Source: JASLDZ01 sp964242625
GTDB lineage: Bacteria > Pseudomonadota > Alphaproteobacteria > Caulobacterales > Caulobacteraceae
Reading direction: 5' to 3'
DNA: 64,000 nucleotides
NCBI GenBank assembly: GCA_964242625.1
Contig: CAXTAO010000009.1
Span: forward strand, 27,506-91,505
The notes beneath the pieces are model-generated. The model searched no databases. It saw nothing but the letters and a program-made list of their open reading frames with translations, and had not been told where the DNA came from. Shown here piece after piece: positions 24,401 to 32,112 of this stretch; within the stretch, counting starts at the first letter, position 1; every line of letters starts with the position of its first letter. The position numbers and the translations under genes are program-made.

Positions 24401-24982
24401 GACGACGCGGTGGCGGTGATCAACACCACGCTCGAGCCCGTGCGCGGCGCGCGGCTGCGGGCGCGGATCCTGGGGCTGGACGGGCGCGAGCTGTGGTCCG
24501 ACACCCGCACGGTGAGCGCCGGGAGCGACGGCCCGGTCGCCGCCGGGACGGTGCCGCTGGACCGCTATCTCGACCACGGGCCGGTGCTGGTGTCGCTGGA
24601 GCTGGCCGACGCGCGGGGGGCGGAGATCTCGCGCAACGTCTACTGGCGCGCGCGCACCGACGGCGACTACCGCGGGCTGAACGCGCTCGCGCCCGTGGCG
24701 GTCGTGGCCGAGGCGCGGCGAGAGGCCGACGCCGCGGGCGAGCACGCGCTGGCGGTCACCCTGCGCAACCCGGCGACCACGCCCGTCCTGGCCGTCAAGC
24801 TCACGCTCAAGGACGCGGCGGGCGCGCGCGTCCTCCCGGCGTACTACAGCGACAACTACGTCTCGCTGCTCCCGGGGGAGACGCGGACGGTGCGCGTGCG
24901 CTATCCCGCCACCGCGGCCAGCCCGGCCGTCGTGGCCGTGCGGGGCTGGAACGCCCGCGCGGAGGAGATCGCCGTCCGATGA
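21476..24982 (+). CDS. LamG-like domain fused to glycoside hydrolase family 2 enzyme
   Basis: A 1168-residue secreted enzyme. After a signal peptide (ARAQS), residues about 40-210 form a LamG/concanavalin-like domain (APFTLSAWIEGASGAPGPVLLASLG, in overlapping pieces). From about 270 the GH2 parts follow: sugar-binding jelly roll (WWYRTEL, NGINYASEVWLNG), immunoglobulin-like domain (LWWPNGYGEAALHDLTL) and TIM barrel (NILRNWVGQDTEEALYDLAD, WNDFWES). IMVWIGRNEG holds the probable acid Glu782, and GYAVEVGLSSF the probable nucleophile Glu840. The pattern is nearest to exo-beta-glucosaminidase/beta-mannosidase relatives; substrate is not certain. GTG 21476 is chosen since GGGGAGG lies five bases ahead. 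Its stop overlaps the kinase start. Confidence 0.88.
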   Translation: MASNRWMGAAAACALAAAGGVARAQSGADATSGMGPYDVRSVAGSSGLVKEMQPGAAVLGASAPFTLSAWIEGASGAPGPVLLASLGAQTQPEARRLGLDAQRRLAFDIGGRAVAVARTPVPASGGHLVAASYDGAVLRLVQDGQVVAEARLQTPAVSPPTPENEWQHDLKPRFEITPRPADAAANQHFAGLLLGVQLRDRALSPAELGASRPPSPPLGYEETAKPWPVQVRQSLGYSAPQPPSTLPQGAGPTAPVAKPAYAGPALPQTAPGRWTLAGGWRLASALDLPRADGAALSRTSYDPAAAKAAGAPVWLAATVPGTVLTTLVDRGVYPDPAYGLNNLHIPESMARHDWWYRTELDAPATLAGRRAELVFNGINYASEVWLNGERLGATTGAFIRGRFDVTGRLKPGARNVLAVRVSPPPHPGIPHEQSIKAGVGENGGMMMLDGPTFGATEGWDWIPGVRDRNTGVWQDVELHATGPVRLGDPKVVTTLPLPDRSRADVAITVAAENLTAGPVQGEVAAAFDGVRVVKRVTLQPGVNAVTLSPTEFPALRVRNPKLWWPNGYGEAALHDLTLTATSSGASSDERRLRFGIREITYELSAFDGDGKLQRVEFDPSKAGGRRLVDGSHEGIHDAGKAYAVSLAPGAQGAPGLRALPDDPLSPFLVVRVNGERIAIRGGAWGMDDFMKRVGRDRLEPYFRLNRDAHMNILRNWVGQDTEEALYDLADQYGILVWNDFWESTQDYNIEAQDPQLFLKNAADVVSRFQTHPSIMVWIGRNEGVPQPILNDGLEQLTRELDGTRYYAGSSNRVNLQNSGPYKFQPEEDYFTKLSKGYAVEVGLSSFSTLEGFKAAVAPADQWPISDAWAYHDWHQTGNGDMHPFMAVLTARFGAPTSLEDFERKAQMMNYDGHRAVFEGLNAGLWRDTSGRMLWMTQPAWPSNVWQIYGWDYDTAASYYGAMHAAEPVHVQMNLADDAVAVINTTLEPVRGARLRARILGLDGRELWSDTRTVSAGSDGPVAAGTVPLDRYLDHGPVLVSLELADARGAEISRNVYWRARTDGDYRGLNALAPVAVVAEARREADAAGEHALAVTLRNPATTPVLAVKLTLKDAAGARVLPAYYSDNYVSLLPGETRTVRVRYPATAASPAVVAVRGWNARAEEIAVR

Positions 24983-25926
24983 ACGCGCCGTTCGGATCGC
25001 ACGCCGCCTCCGCCGTGCGCCTGGGGATCGACCTCGGCGGCACCAAGATCGCCGGCGCGCTGCTCCTGCCGGACGGCTCGGTCGGCGCGCACCGGCGCAT
25101 GGCCACGCCCCGGAGCTATGACGAGCTCGTGCGGGCGATCGCCGAATTCGCCGATGCGCTGGCGCCCTCGCGCGAGACGCCGCTAGGCATAGGCATACCC
25201 GGCTCGGTCTCGCCCTCCACCGGCCGGGTGCGCAACGCCAACCTCACCTACGTCAACGGGCACGACCTGGCCGGCGACCTGCAGGCGGCCTGCGGCCGCC
25301 GCGTGCGCATCGCCAACGACGCCGACTGCTTCGCGCTCTCCGAGGCGGTGGACGGCGCAGCGGCGGGCGCGCGCGTCGCCTTCGGCGTGATCCTGGGCAC
25401 CGGGGTCGGCGGCGGCGTGACGGTGGACGGCGCGCTAATTCCAGGCGCGAGCGGCATCGCCGGCGAGTGGGGCCACATCCCCCTGCCCTGGGCCTCCCCG
25501 GAGGAGAGCCCCGGGCCGAAGTGCTGGTGCGGTCTGCATGGTTGCATGGAGCGCTGGGCGTCCGGCACGGGCTTCGAGGAGGACTACGCGCGCGCGCCCG
25601 GCGCCGAGCCCGGCCTGCGCGCGCCCGCCATCGTGGCGCGCGCCGAAGAGGGCGACGCGGCCGCCGAGGCGGCGCTCGACGCCTATGTGTCGCGGCTCGG
25701 CCGCGGGCTGGCGGTGATCTGCAACGTCATCGATCCGGCGGTCATCGTGCTGGGCGGCGGAATGAGCAACGTCGACGCGCTCTACCCGCGCCTGCCCGAC
25801 GCCATAGCTCCCTACGTCTTCACCGACCGGCCGGTGGCGAAGGTCGTGCGCAACCGCCACGGCGACGCGTCGGGCGTGCGCGGGGCGGCGTGGCTCTGGT
25901 CCGCGGCCCCCGCCCCGGCCGGCTGA
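24979..25926 (+). CDS. ROK family sugar kinase (fructokinase/N-acetylglucosamine kinase-like)
   Basis: A 315-residue cytoplasmic kinase. LGIDLGGTKIAGALLLPDGS is the ATP phosphate loop, GIGIPGSVSPSTGRVRNANL and NDADCFALSEA contain the sugar-contact and catalytic Asp regions, and GVILGTGVGGGV binds adenosine. EWGHIPLPW and the zinc motif CWCGLHGCMERWASG are shared with E. coli NagK and Mak. It starts inside the stop of the GH2 gene (ATGA), so the sugar released by that enzyme is likely its substrate: glucosamine, mannose/fructose or glucose. Convergent with the transporter gene, 10 bp away. Confidence 0.92.
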   Translation: MNAPFGSHAASAVRLGIDLGGTKIAGALLLPDGSVGAHRRMATPRSYDELVRAIAEFADALAPSRETPLGIGIPGSVSPSTGRVRNANLTYVNGHDLAGDLQAACGRRVRIANDADCFALSEAVDGAAAGARVAFGVILGTGVGGGVTVDGALIPGASGIAGEWGHIPLPWASPEESPGPKCWCGLHGCMERWASGTGFEEDYARAPGAEPGLRAPAIVARAEEGDAAAEAALDAYVSRLGRGLAVICNVIDPAVIVLGGGMSNVDALYPRLPDAIAPYVFTDRPVAKVVRNRHGDASGVRGAAWLWSAAPAPAG

Positions 25927-25936
25927 GCGGGCGCGC

Positions 25937-27292
25937 TCACGCCCGCGGCCGCGCGAGCCTCGCCTGCAGCGCCTCGAGCTCGAGCCCCTTGGTCTCCGGG
26001 AACCAGCGCGCCACCACGAACACCTGCGCCACCATGAGGAGCGCGAACACCGCGAAGGGGCCGCCCCGCGACCAAGCCGCGACCACCGGGAAGGCGGCGG
26101 CGATCAGCGCGTTCATGAGCCAGTGCGCGCCCGCGCCCAGCGACTGCCCCTCCGCGCGCACGCCGTTGGGGAAGATCTCGGAGATGTAGACCCAGATCAC
26201 CGCGCCCTGGCTCGCCGCGAAGAAGCCGATGAAGGCGACGAGCACCCACAGAAGGAGCCCGGCCGGCAAGAAGCCCGACAGGATGGCGGAGGCGGCGGCG
26301 AGGCACACCGCCATGCCCGCGCCGCCCACGAGCAAGAGCGTCTTGCGCCCCACCCGGTCGATCACCGTCATCGCCAGCGCGGTGAAGGCGAGGTTTGTCG
26401 CCCCGATGATCACCGCCTGCACGTCGGACGACACGCGGCCGTAGCCGGCGGCGGCGAAGATGTCGTTCAGGTAGTAGAGGATGGCGTTGATGCCGGCGAG
26501 CTGGTTAAACGCCGCCAGCGTCACCGCCAGCACGATGGGCCGGCGGTGCTCGCGCCAGGAGAGCCGCCCCCCTCCCACGGCCGCCGCCCCCTCGCGCGCC
26601 AGGCCGGCGCGGATGGCGTCGAACTCGGCGGCGGCGTCCCCCGGCGAGAGCCGGGCGAGCGCGGCGCGCGCCTCCGCCTCGCGCCCGCGGGCCAGGAGCC
26701 ACCGCGGGCTCTGCGGGATGGTGCGCAGGAGGACGAGGAAGACGAGCGCCGGGGCCGCGGCGACGCCGAACTTCCACCGCCACGCCCCCGCGCCGCCCAC
26801 CGCCTCCCCCACGAGCGCGTTGGACAGATAGGCCAGGAGGATCCCCGACACGATCGCCAGCTGGAAGGCCCCGACCATGGCGCCCCGTCGCCGCGCCGGC
26901 GCGATTTCCGAGATGTAGACGGGCGCCAGGACCGACGAGGCGCCGATCCCGATCCCGCCTAGGAGACGCGCCGCCACGAACACCCCCCAGCTCGGGGCGA
27001 AGGCGCAGCCCAGGCTGGAGAGGAGGTAGAGCACTCCCGTGACCTGCAGGGCGTTGCGCCCGCCGAAGCGGCCGCCCACGCGACCCGCCCCCAAGGCCCC
27101 CGCCAGCGTGCCCCACAGCGCGACGGACACGGTGAAGCCCAGCCCCGCCGCGTCCAGCCCGTAGACCCGCCGCAGGTCGCCGGTGGCGCCCGCGATCACC
27201 GCGGTGTCGAAGCCGAACAGAAGCCCCGCCAGCGCCGCCACCGCGACGCCGCGCGCCAGGACGCCCCCGGCCGCCATGCCCCTCGCCGCCAT
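25937..27292 (-). CDS. Sugar porter family MFS transporter
   Basis: A 451-residue, 12-helix inner-membrane proton:sugar symporter. LLFGFDTAVIAGA, RLLGGIGIGASSVLAPVYISEIAPARRRGAM in overlapping pieces, QLAGINAILYY, VIDRVGRKTLLLVGGAGM, and the C-terminal PETKGLELE are the standard sugar-porter signatures. ATG 27292 (MAARGMAAGG) is preferred; a further 60-codon upstream extension has no transporter features. It is divergent from the ROK regulator, which probably controls it. Xylose, glucose or mannose are typical cargoes; the sequence alone does not decide. Confidence 0.92.
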   Translation of the reverse strand: MAARGMAAGGVLARGVAVAALAGLLFGFDTAVIAGATGDLRRVYGLDAAGLGFTVSVALWGTLAGALGAGRVGGRFGGRNALQVTGVLYLLSSLGCAFAPSWGVFVAARLLGGIGIGASSVLAPVYISEIAPARRRGAMVGAFQLAIVSGILLAYLSNALVGEAVGGAGAWRWKFGVAAAPALVFLVLLRTIPQSPRWLLARGREAEARAALARLSPGDAAAEFDAIRAGLAREGAAAVGGGRLSWREHRRPIVLAVTLAAFNQLAGINAILYYLNDIFAAAGYGRVSSDVQAVIIGATNLAFTALAMTVIDRVGRKTLLLVGGAGMAVCLAAASAILSGFLPAGLLLWVLVAFIGFFAASQGAVIWVYISEIFPNGVRAEGQSLGAGAHWLMNALIAAAFPVVAAWSRGGPFAVFALLMVAQVFVVARWFPETKGLELEALQARLARPRA

Positions 27293-27450
27293 GCGCACGC
27301 CACCCCGTCGCGCGCGAAGGTGCGGCGCCCGGCGACCATGCCCCGAGCGCACGCATCGAGGGAAGGCGGGGTTCACGCGGCCAAGGTCGTATATGCTGCC
27401 GCGCGAGCCTGCTTCGCGCGGGCGCCCAGACGCTGCCCGCAGGCCGACCG

Positions 27451-28683
27451 TTGACCCGATCTCCTTCCTCAGACGCCCGCCCACGCTCGCTCAACGGCTC
27501 CGCGGGCGCGGGGGTCGAGCTTTCCGGCACCAACCTCGCGCGGGCGGGCGACTACAACCAGCGCGTGGTGCTGCAGGCCATCCGCATCCACGGCCCGATC
27601 ACCCGCAGCGAGCTGGCCGAACTCAGCGGGCTGACGCCGCCCGCCATCGCCAACATCACCCGCAGGCTCATGGCCGACGACCTCGTGATCGACGCGGGCC
27701 AGCGCCGGGGCGGAAGGGGGCAGCCCGCCACCCGGATCGACGTCAACCCCGACGGGCGGCTCTCGCTCGGCGTCAACATCGACCGCGACCACATCACCGT
27801 CGTGCTCCTGGATCTGAAGGGCGGCGTGCGGGCGCGGGTGAGCCGTGAAACGCCGCTGATGGCGCCGGCGGCCGCCGCGGCGCGCGTGCGCGAACTCGCC
27901 CACGAGCTCCTGGGCCAGGCGCCCAACGGCCGCGCCCGGCTGATCGGCGCGGGCCTGGCCATCCCCGACGACCTCGACAGCGTCGACCTGCCGTCGCTGC
28001 ACCACCAGGACGCTTGGGGCGCGGTCGATCTCGGCGAGCTTCTGGGGGCCGAGCTCGGCGTGAGCGTCCTCGTGGAGAACGACGCCGCCGCCGCCGCCAT
28101 CGGGGAGTTGCAGTTCGGCCACGGCCTGCAGTTCCCGAGCTTCTTCTACATCCTGATCACCGCCGGGCTGGGCGGCGGCCTCGTCGTCGAGGGCGAATAT
28201 TTCCGCGGCGCCACGGGCCGCAGCGGCGAGATCGGCTTTCTCCCGCTCCACGAGGACGGGGCGCCCGCGCGCACGCTGCAGGAGGCGGTCTCGCTGTCGG
28301 CGCTCTACGCCCACCTCGCCGAGCGGGGCGTCGCGGTCGACCATCCCGCGGCGCTGGAGGCGCTCGTGCCGGCGCAGAGCGCGGTCGTGGACGGCTGGCT
28401 GGATCATGCGGCCGACACGCTGACCGAGCCGCTCATGGCGGTGAACTGGCTGATAAATCCCGCCGCCATACTGCTCGGCGGCCGCCTGCCCGGGCGTCGG
28501 CTCGATGCGCTCGCCGAGCGACTGACGCAACGGCTCTCGCGCAGGGCCCAGGTCGCCCAACCCACGCCCGTGCTGCGGGCGATCGCGGCGGAGGACGCGC
28601 CCGCCATGGGAGCGGCGATCCTGCCGTTCCTGAGCCAGCTCCTGCCGTCGCGCTCCACCCTGATGAAGACGGCCGAGGGCTGA
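27451..28683 (+). CDS. ROK family transcriptional regulator (NagC/XylR-like)
   Basis: A 410-residue repressor-type protein. The winged helix-turn-helix is at about residues 30-85 (NQRVVLQAIRIHGPITRSEL, then LSGLTPPAIANITRRLMADD), followed by a ROK sugar-binding domain: LSLGVNIDRDHITVVLLDL, GAGLAIPDDLD, VLVENDAAAAAIGELQFG, ILITAGLGGGLVVEG and GRSGEIGFLPL. The zinc-cysteine motif of ROK kinases is absent, as in many regulators. The start is a TTG without a strong ribosome binding site and is uncertain by several codons. Between the divergent MFS gene and the downstream TonB receptor gene, it is the likely regulator of the left half of the locus. Confidence 0.9.
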   Translation: MTRSPSSDARPRSLNGSAGAGVELSGTNLARAGDYNQRVVLQAIRIHGPITRSELAELSGLTPPAIANITRRLMADDLVIDAGQRRGGRGQPATRIDVNPDGRLSLGVNIDRDHITVVLLDLKGGVRARVSRETPLMAPAAAAARVRELAHELLGQAPNGRARLIGAGLAIPDDLDSVDLPSLHHQDAWGAVDLGELLGAELGVSVLVENDAAAAAIGELQFGHGLQFPSFFYILITAGLGGGLVVEGEYFRGATGRSGEIGFLPLHEDGAPARTLQEAVSLSALYAHLAERGVAVDHPAALEALVPAQSAVVDGWLDHAADTLTEPLMAVNWLINPAAILLGGRLPGRRLDALAERLTQRLSRRAQVAQPTPVLRAIAAEDAPAMGAAILPFLSQLLPSRSTLMKTAEG

Positions 28684-28698
28684 GCCGACCCACAGCGC

Positions 28699-28732
28699 TT
28701 CAATATTGAAACTTCAAATAAGAAACTTGACC
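28699..28732. promoter_or_regulatory. AT-rich triple half-site (TTCAA/TTGAA) before the TonB receptor, with a -35-like TTGACC
   Basis: TTCAATATTGAA (28699-28710) is a perfect 12-bp palindrome. Its right half overlaps a second one, TTGAA-AC-TTCAA (28706-28717), giving three alternating half-sites in 19 bp. GAAACTT occurs at 28709-28715 and 28722-28728, and TTGACC at 28727-28732 could be a -35 box. The patch stands out in GC-rich surroundings and lies 143 bp before the receptor start and 16 bp after the ROK regulator stop. An operator for the ROK regulator or another sugar repressor is the simplest reading. Confidence 0.5.
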
Positions 28733-28874
28733 GGCCCGTTTCGCGCCGTCATGGATCGCGTCCTGGCGGTTGGGACCCTGAAGAGGTCTGGCCGCCCTGG
28801 AGGAACGCCGGACTGCGCGACCCTACCCTGGCCATAGCCGGGGCGGCGCTGCGTCCGCTTCGAAGGGGACGTCC

Positions 28875-31800
28875 GTGACCGACGCCGCACGTATTCGCAC
28901 GACCTTGTTCGCCGCCGCTTCGGCCGTGGCGCTGTCCGCCGCGCCCGCCCTGGCCCAGACCAACAGCGGCGTGGGGGCGCAACAGCCCACCACCGCAGGC
29001 TCGTCGCCCACTAACGGCTCGACCCAGCAGCGCGTTCCGGGCGTGGCGCCCGCCGGCGAAGCCCAGCCCGCCGCCCAGGCTGACGCGCCGCTGGCCACCA
29101 ACGGCCCCGCCCAGGACCAGGGGATCGTCGTGCTCGGCGTACGCGGCGCCCAGCAGCGCGCGATCAGCGTGAAGCGCAACGCGCCCCAGATCGTCGACTC
29201 GATCGTGGCCGAGGACATCGGCAAGCTGCCCGACACCACCATCGCCGACTCGCTGCAACGCGTGCCCGGCGTGCAGATCACCCGCTCAGCCGGCGAGGGC
29301 GCGGGAGTGAACATCCGCGGCGTGCCGCAGGTCTTGACCACGCTCAACGGAGAGCTGTTCCTGACCGCGGGCGCCCCGGCGGAAGGCTCCGGCCAGTCGA
29401 CCTCGGCGGGCGCCCTCGCCTCGGCCCAGCCCAACTTCGGCGACATCCCGGCCGGCCTCTTCGCCGGGGTGGACGTGATCAAGTCGCCCACCGCCAACGA
29501 GCTCTCGGGCGGCATCTCGGGCATCCTGGCGCTGAAGACGCGCCGCCCGCTCGACCTCGCGCAGGGGCTGACCGCCACCGCCAGCCTGCAGGGCCAGTAC
29601 GGCTTCTCGTCCGACAAGGGCGGCCAGAACTACGACGCCCTCCTGTCGTACAACCACGACGGCAAGTGGGGCGGGCTCCTGGCCTTCTCCTACACCGACG
29701 AGACGCTGGAGAACGACCACCCGAGCTCGGGCTACCAGTACGACCTGATCACCGACCAGAACGCTGGCTACCCTTCGGGCGGGCTCGACCTGCGCGGCGA
29801 CGGGAACATCGGCAACCCGCAGTTCACCGACTCCAACGGCAAGATCGTGGGCGCCAACAGCTCCAAGGACTTCATCTACCAACCGGTGTTCTACGGGCTG
29901 AACCGCCAGCTGAGCGATCGCCAGCGCCTCGGCATCAACGGCTCGTTCCAGTACAAATTCAACGACAACTGGACTGCCACCGCCGACTTCGCCTACCTGC
30001 ACTTCCAGAACCGCGACACCGACTACGAGACCGAACTCCTGTATCACGAGACCGGCAACGAGATTAACCCCGGCTCGACCTTCAACCCCGACGGCTCGTT
30101 CAAGAACGTGACGACCACGCTCGGCCCGAACGGCTTTGTGCAGGACCACAGCTACAACGGCCTGACCAAGTCGGACGCCGAGAACGTCTCGCTGCAGCTG
30201 GCCTACGACAACCACTCCAACCTGCGCGCCTCGATCCGCTACGTCGGCGGCGTGGCCGAGCAGACCTTCAGCTCGGCCGACGTCGACAGCCTGGTGAACC
30301 AGCGCGAGACCATCTACCGGCAGAACGCCGCGGGCGCAGTGGTGGCCCAGCCCGCCAACGCCAACGGCCTGCCCTCGGTCACCTCGACCATCAACTTCGC
30401 GGGCGACCACCCCTCGGTGAACTTCATCACCGACGTGTCGAATCCGGCGAATTGGCAGGCGCAGTCAATCTGGGCCAACGGCAGCGACCTCAACGCCAAC
30501 CTCAACGTCGCGCGCGGCGACGTGGCCTACGACATCCGCTTCGGCAACCTGAAGACGATCGAGGCGGGCGTGCGCTACGGCCAGCGCATCCTGAAGTTCG
30601 ACCCGTTCAACTACGAGACGCCGCACGGCGGCACCGGCACCAACAACCTTTACTACTACAACGACTCGCTGATCGGCGACGCCAACTATCCGGCCGTCTA
30701 CAACGGCCCGAGCGGCCCGCAGAACGTCAACCTGTCGATCGTGCCGCAGTACCCGTTCACCAAGCTGCCCCAGGGCTACGTCACCAGCGTCACCGACATC
30801 GGCCCCTACGGCCCGATCGCCTCCAAGGGCCTGCCGTTCGTGAACACGGCGGCGATGAACGACGCCAAGGGCTTCCTGAACAGCCTGTTCGGCGGCGCGG
30901 TCGCCTACACCGATCCGGCCGCGGCCTACCGCGTGACCGAGAAGGAGACCTCCGGCTACATCCAGGCCGACTTCTCGGGCGGCTCGCTCCCGATATTCGG
31001 CCTGCCCTGGTCGGGCAACGTCGGCCTGCGCGTGGTCGGCACCCAGATCGGCATCCGCAACTACGCCACCAACGGCAACGAATACATCGGCTCGTCCGGC
31101 TCGTATAACGGCGTTCTCGTGAACCTCGGCGCCGTGGAAACCGAGAAGGACTTCATCGATCCGCTGCCCGAGCTGAACTTCGCGGTCGACCTCACCGACA
31201 CCCAGAAGCTGCGCTTCGCGGTGAACCGCGCGGTGGCCCGCCAGGACCTCGGCGCCATCGGCCCGGGCTTCAAGGCGTTCTACCTCGCCAACGGCACGCG
31301 CAACCCGAGCCTGCCGACCGACCTGCAGCTGTTCTCCAGCGGATCGTCAGGCAACCCGGACCTCGACCCGTTCCGCTCCACCAACTTCCAGGCCTCGTAC
31401 GAGTGGTACTTCCACCGCTCGTCGCTGCTCAGCCTGGCGGCGTTCTACATCGACGTGGACAGCTTCAACGTCTCGTCTTCGACCATCCAGCCCATCCCCG
31501 ACGGCGACGGCGTGGTGCGGGCGGGCGGCAACGTCTCGACCACGCTCAACGGCGGCTCGGGCAGCGTGAAGGGCATCGAGTTCGGCTACCAGCAGGCGTT
31601 CGACTTCCTGCCCGGCTGGCTGTCCGGCTTCGGCGCCCAGGTGAACTACACCTATTCGGACAGCGTGACCGACAACAAGGACGACAACGGCGAGAGCCTG
31701 CCGATCCCCGACAACTCGGCCCACCAGGTCAACGGCGTCTTGTTCTACCAAAAGGGTCCGCTGCAGGGCCGCATCGCCTACAACTGGCGCAGCGAGCAGT

Positions 31801-32030
31801 ACAACCAGCAATTCTCGGCCGGGCCCTACAACTACAGTGTCTTCACCAAGCCCGTCGGCTTCCTGGATGCTTCGGTCAGCTACGACATCAACCCGCATGT
31901 GACGGTGTTCGCCCAGGGCACGAACCTGACGAACGCTTTCCTGGACCGTTATCTGTCGTACCCGGATTTGTTCTACAGCCAGAGCATCTTCGAGCAGCGC
32001 GTGTTCTTCGGCGTCCGCCTGCGCAACTGA
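28875..32030 (+). CDS. Large TonB-dependent receptor (TIGR01782, Xanthomonas/Caulobacter sugar-receptor type)
   Basis: A 1051-residue outer-membrane receptor. Signal peptide 1-27 (ALAQT), a Gly/Ala/Pro-rich N-terminal linker to about 75, then the hallmark GVRGAQQRAISVKRNAPQIVDSIVAEDIGKLPDTTIADSLQRVPGVQI (overlapping pieces) of the plug, GAGVNIRGVPQVLTTLNGE, and SPTANELSGGISGILALKTRRP. The rest is a 22-strand-type barrel with Asn/Tyr-rich strands, ending FEQRVFFGVRLRN. Members import glycan fragments in oligotrophic Gram-negatives. It follows the ROK regulator and precedes a GH28 enzyme, so it probably imports the oligosaccharides handled here. GTG 28875 follows GAAGGGGA. Confidence 0.94.
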   Translation: MTDAARIRTTLFAAASAVALSAAPALAQTNSGVGAQQPTTAGSSPTNGSTQQRVPGVAPAGEAQPAAQADAPLATNGPAQDQGIVVLGVRGAQQRAISVKRNAPQIVDSIVAEDIGKLPDTTIADSLQRVPGVQITRSAGEGAGVNIRGVPQVLTTLNGELFLTAGAPAEGSGQSTSAGALASAQPNFGDIPAGLFAGVDVIKSPTANELSGGISGILALKTRRPLDLAQGLTATASLQGQYGFSSDKGGQNYDALLSYNHDGKWGGLLAFSYTDETLENDHPSSGYQYDLITDQNAGYPSGGLDLRGDGNIGNPQFTDSNGKIVGANSSKDFIYQPVFYGLNRQLSDRQRLGINGSFQYKFNDNWTATADFAYLHFQNRDTDYETELLYHETGNEINPGSTFNPDGSFKNVTTTLGPNGFVQDHSYNGLTKSDAENVSLQLAYDNHSNLRASIRYVGGVAEQTFSSADVDSLVNQRETIYRQNAAGAVVAQPANANGLPSVTSTINFAGDHPSVNFITDVSNPANWQAQSIWANGSDLNANLNVARGDVAYDIRFGNLKTIEAGVRYGQRILKFDPFNYETPHGGTGTNNLYYYNDSLIGDANYPAVYNGPSGPQNVNLSIVPQYPFTKLPQGYVTSVTDIGPYGPIASKGLPFVNTAAMNDAKGFLNSLFGGAVAYTDPAAAYRVTEKETSGYIQADFSGGSLPIFGLPWSGNVGLRVVGTQIGIRNYATNGNEYIGSSGSYNGVLVNLGAVETEKDFIDPLPELNFAVDLTDTQKLRFAVNRAVARQDLGAIGPGFKAFYLANGTRNPSLPTDLQLFSSGSSGNPDLDPFRSTNFQASYEWYFHRSSLLSLAAFYIDVDSFNVSSSTIQPIPDGDGVVRAGGNVSTTLNGGSGSVKGIEFGYQQAFDFLPGWLSGFGAQVNYTYSDSVTDNKDDNGESLPIPDNSAHQVNGVLFYQKGPLQGRIAYNWRSEQYNQQFSAGPYNYSVFTKPVGFLDASVSYDINPHVTVFAQGTNLTNAFLDRYLSYPDLFYSQSIFEQRVFFGVRLRN

Positions 32031-32064
32031 GCGCGGGCCGCGACGCCCAATCGTCCCTCACCTT

Positions 32065-32098
32065 GGGCGTGGCGCCTTGCGCCACGCCCTTCTTTTTT
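32065..32098 (+). terminator. Rho-independent terminator after the TonB receptor gene
   Basis: GGGCGTGGC (32065-32073) and GCCACGCCC (32081-32089) form a perfect 9-bp GC-rich stem, followed at once by TTCTTTTTT (32090-32098). It lies 34 bp after the receptor stop and before the GH28 start at 32113, so the GH28 gene is expressed by read-through or by its own promoter. Confidence 0.88.
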
Positions 32099-32112
32099 GG
32101 CCTGATCCGCCC

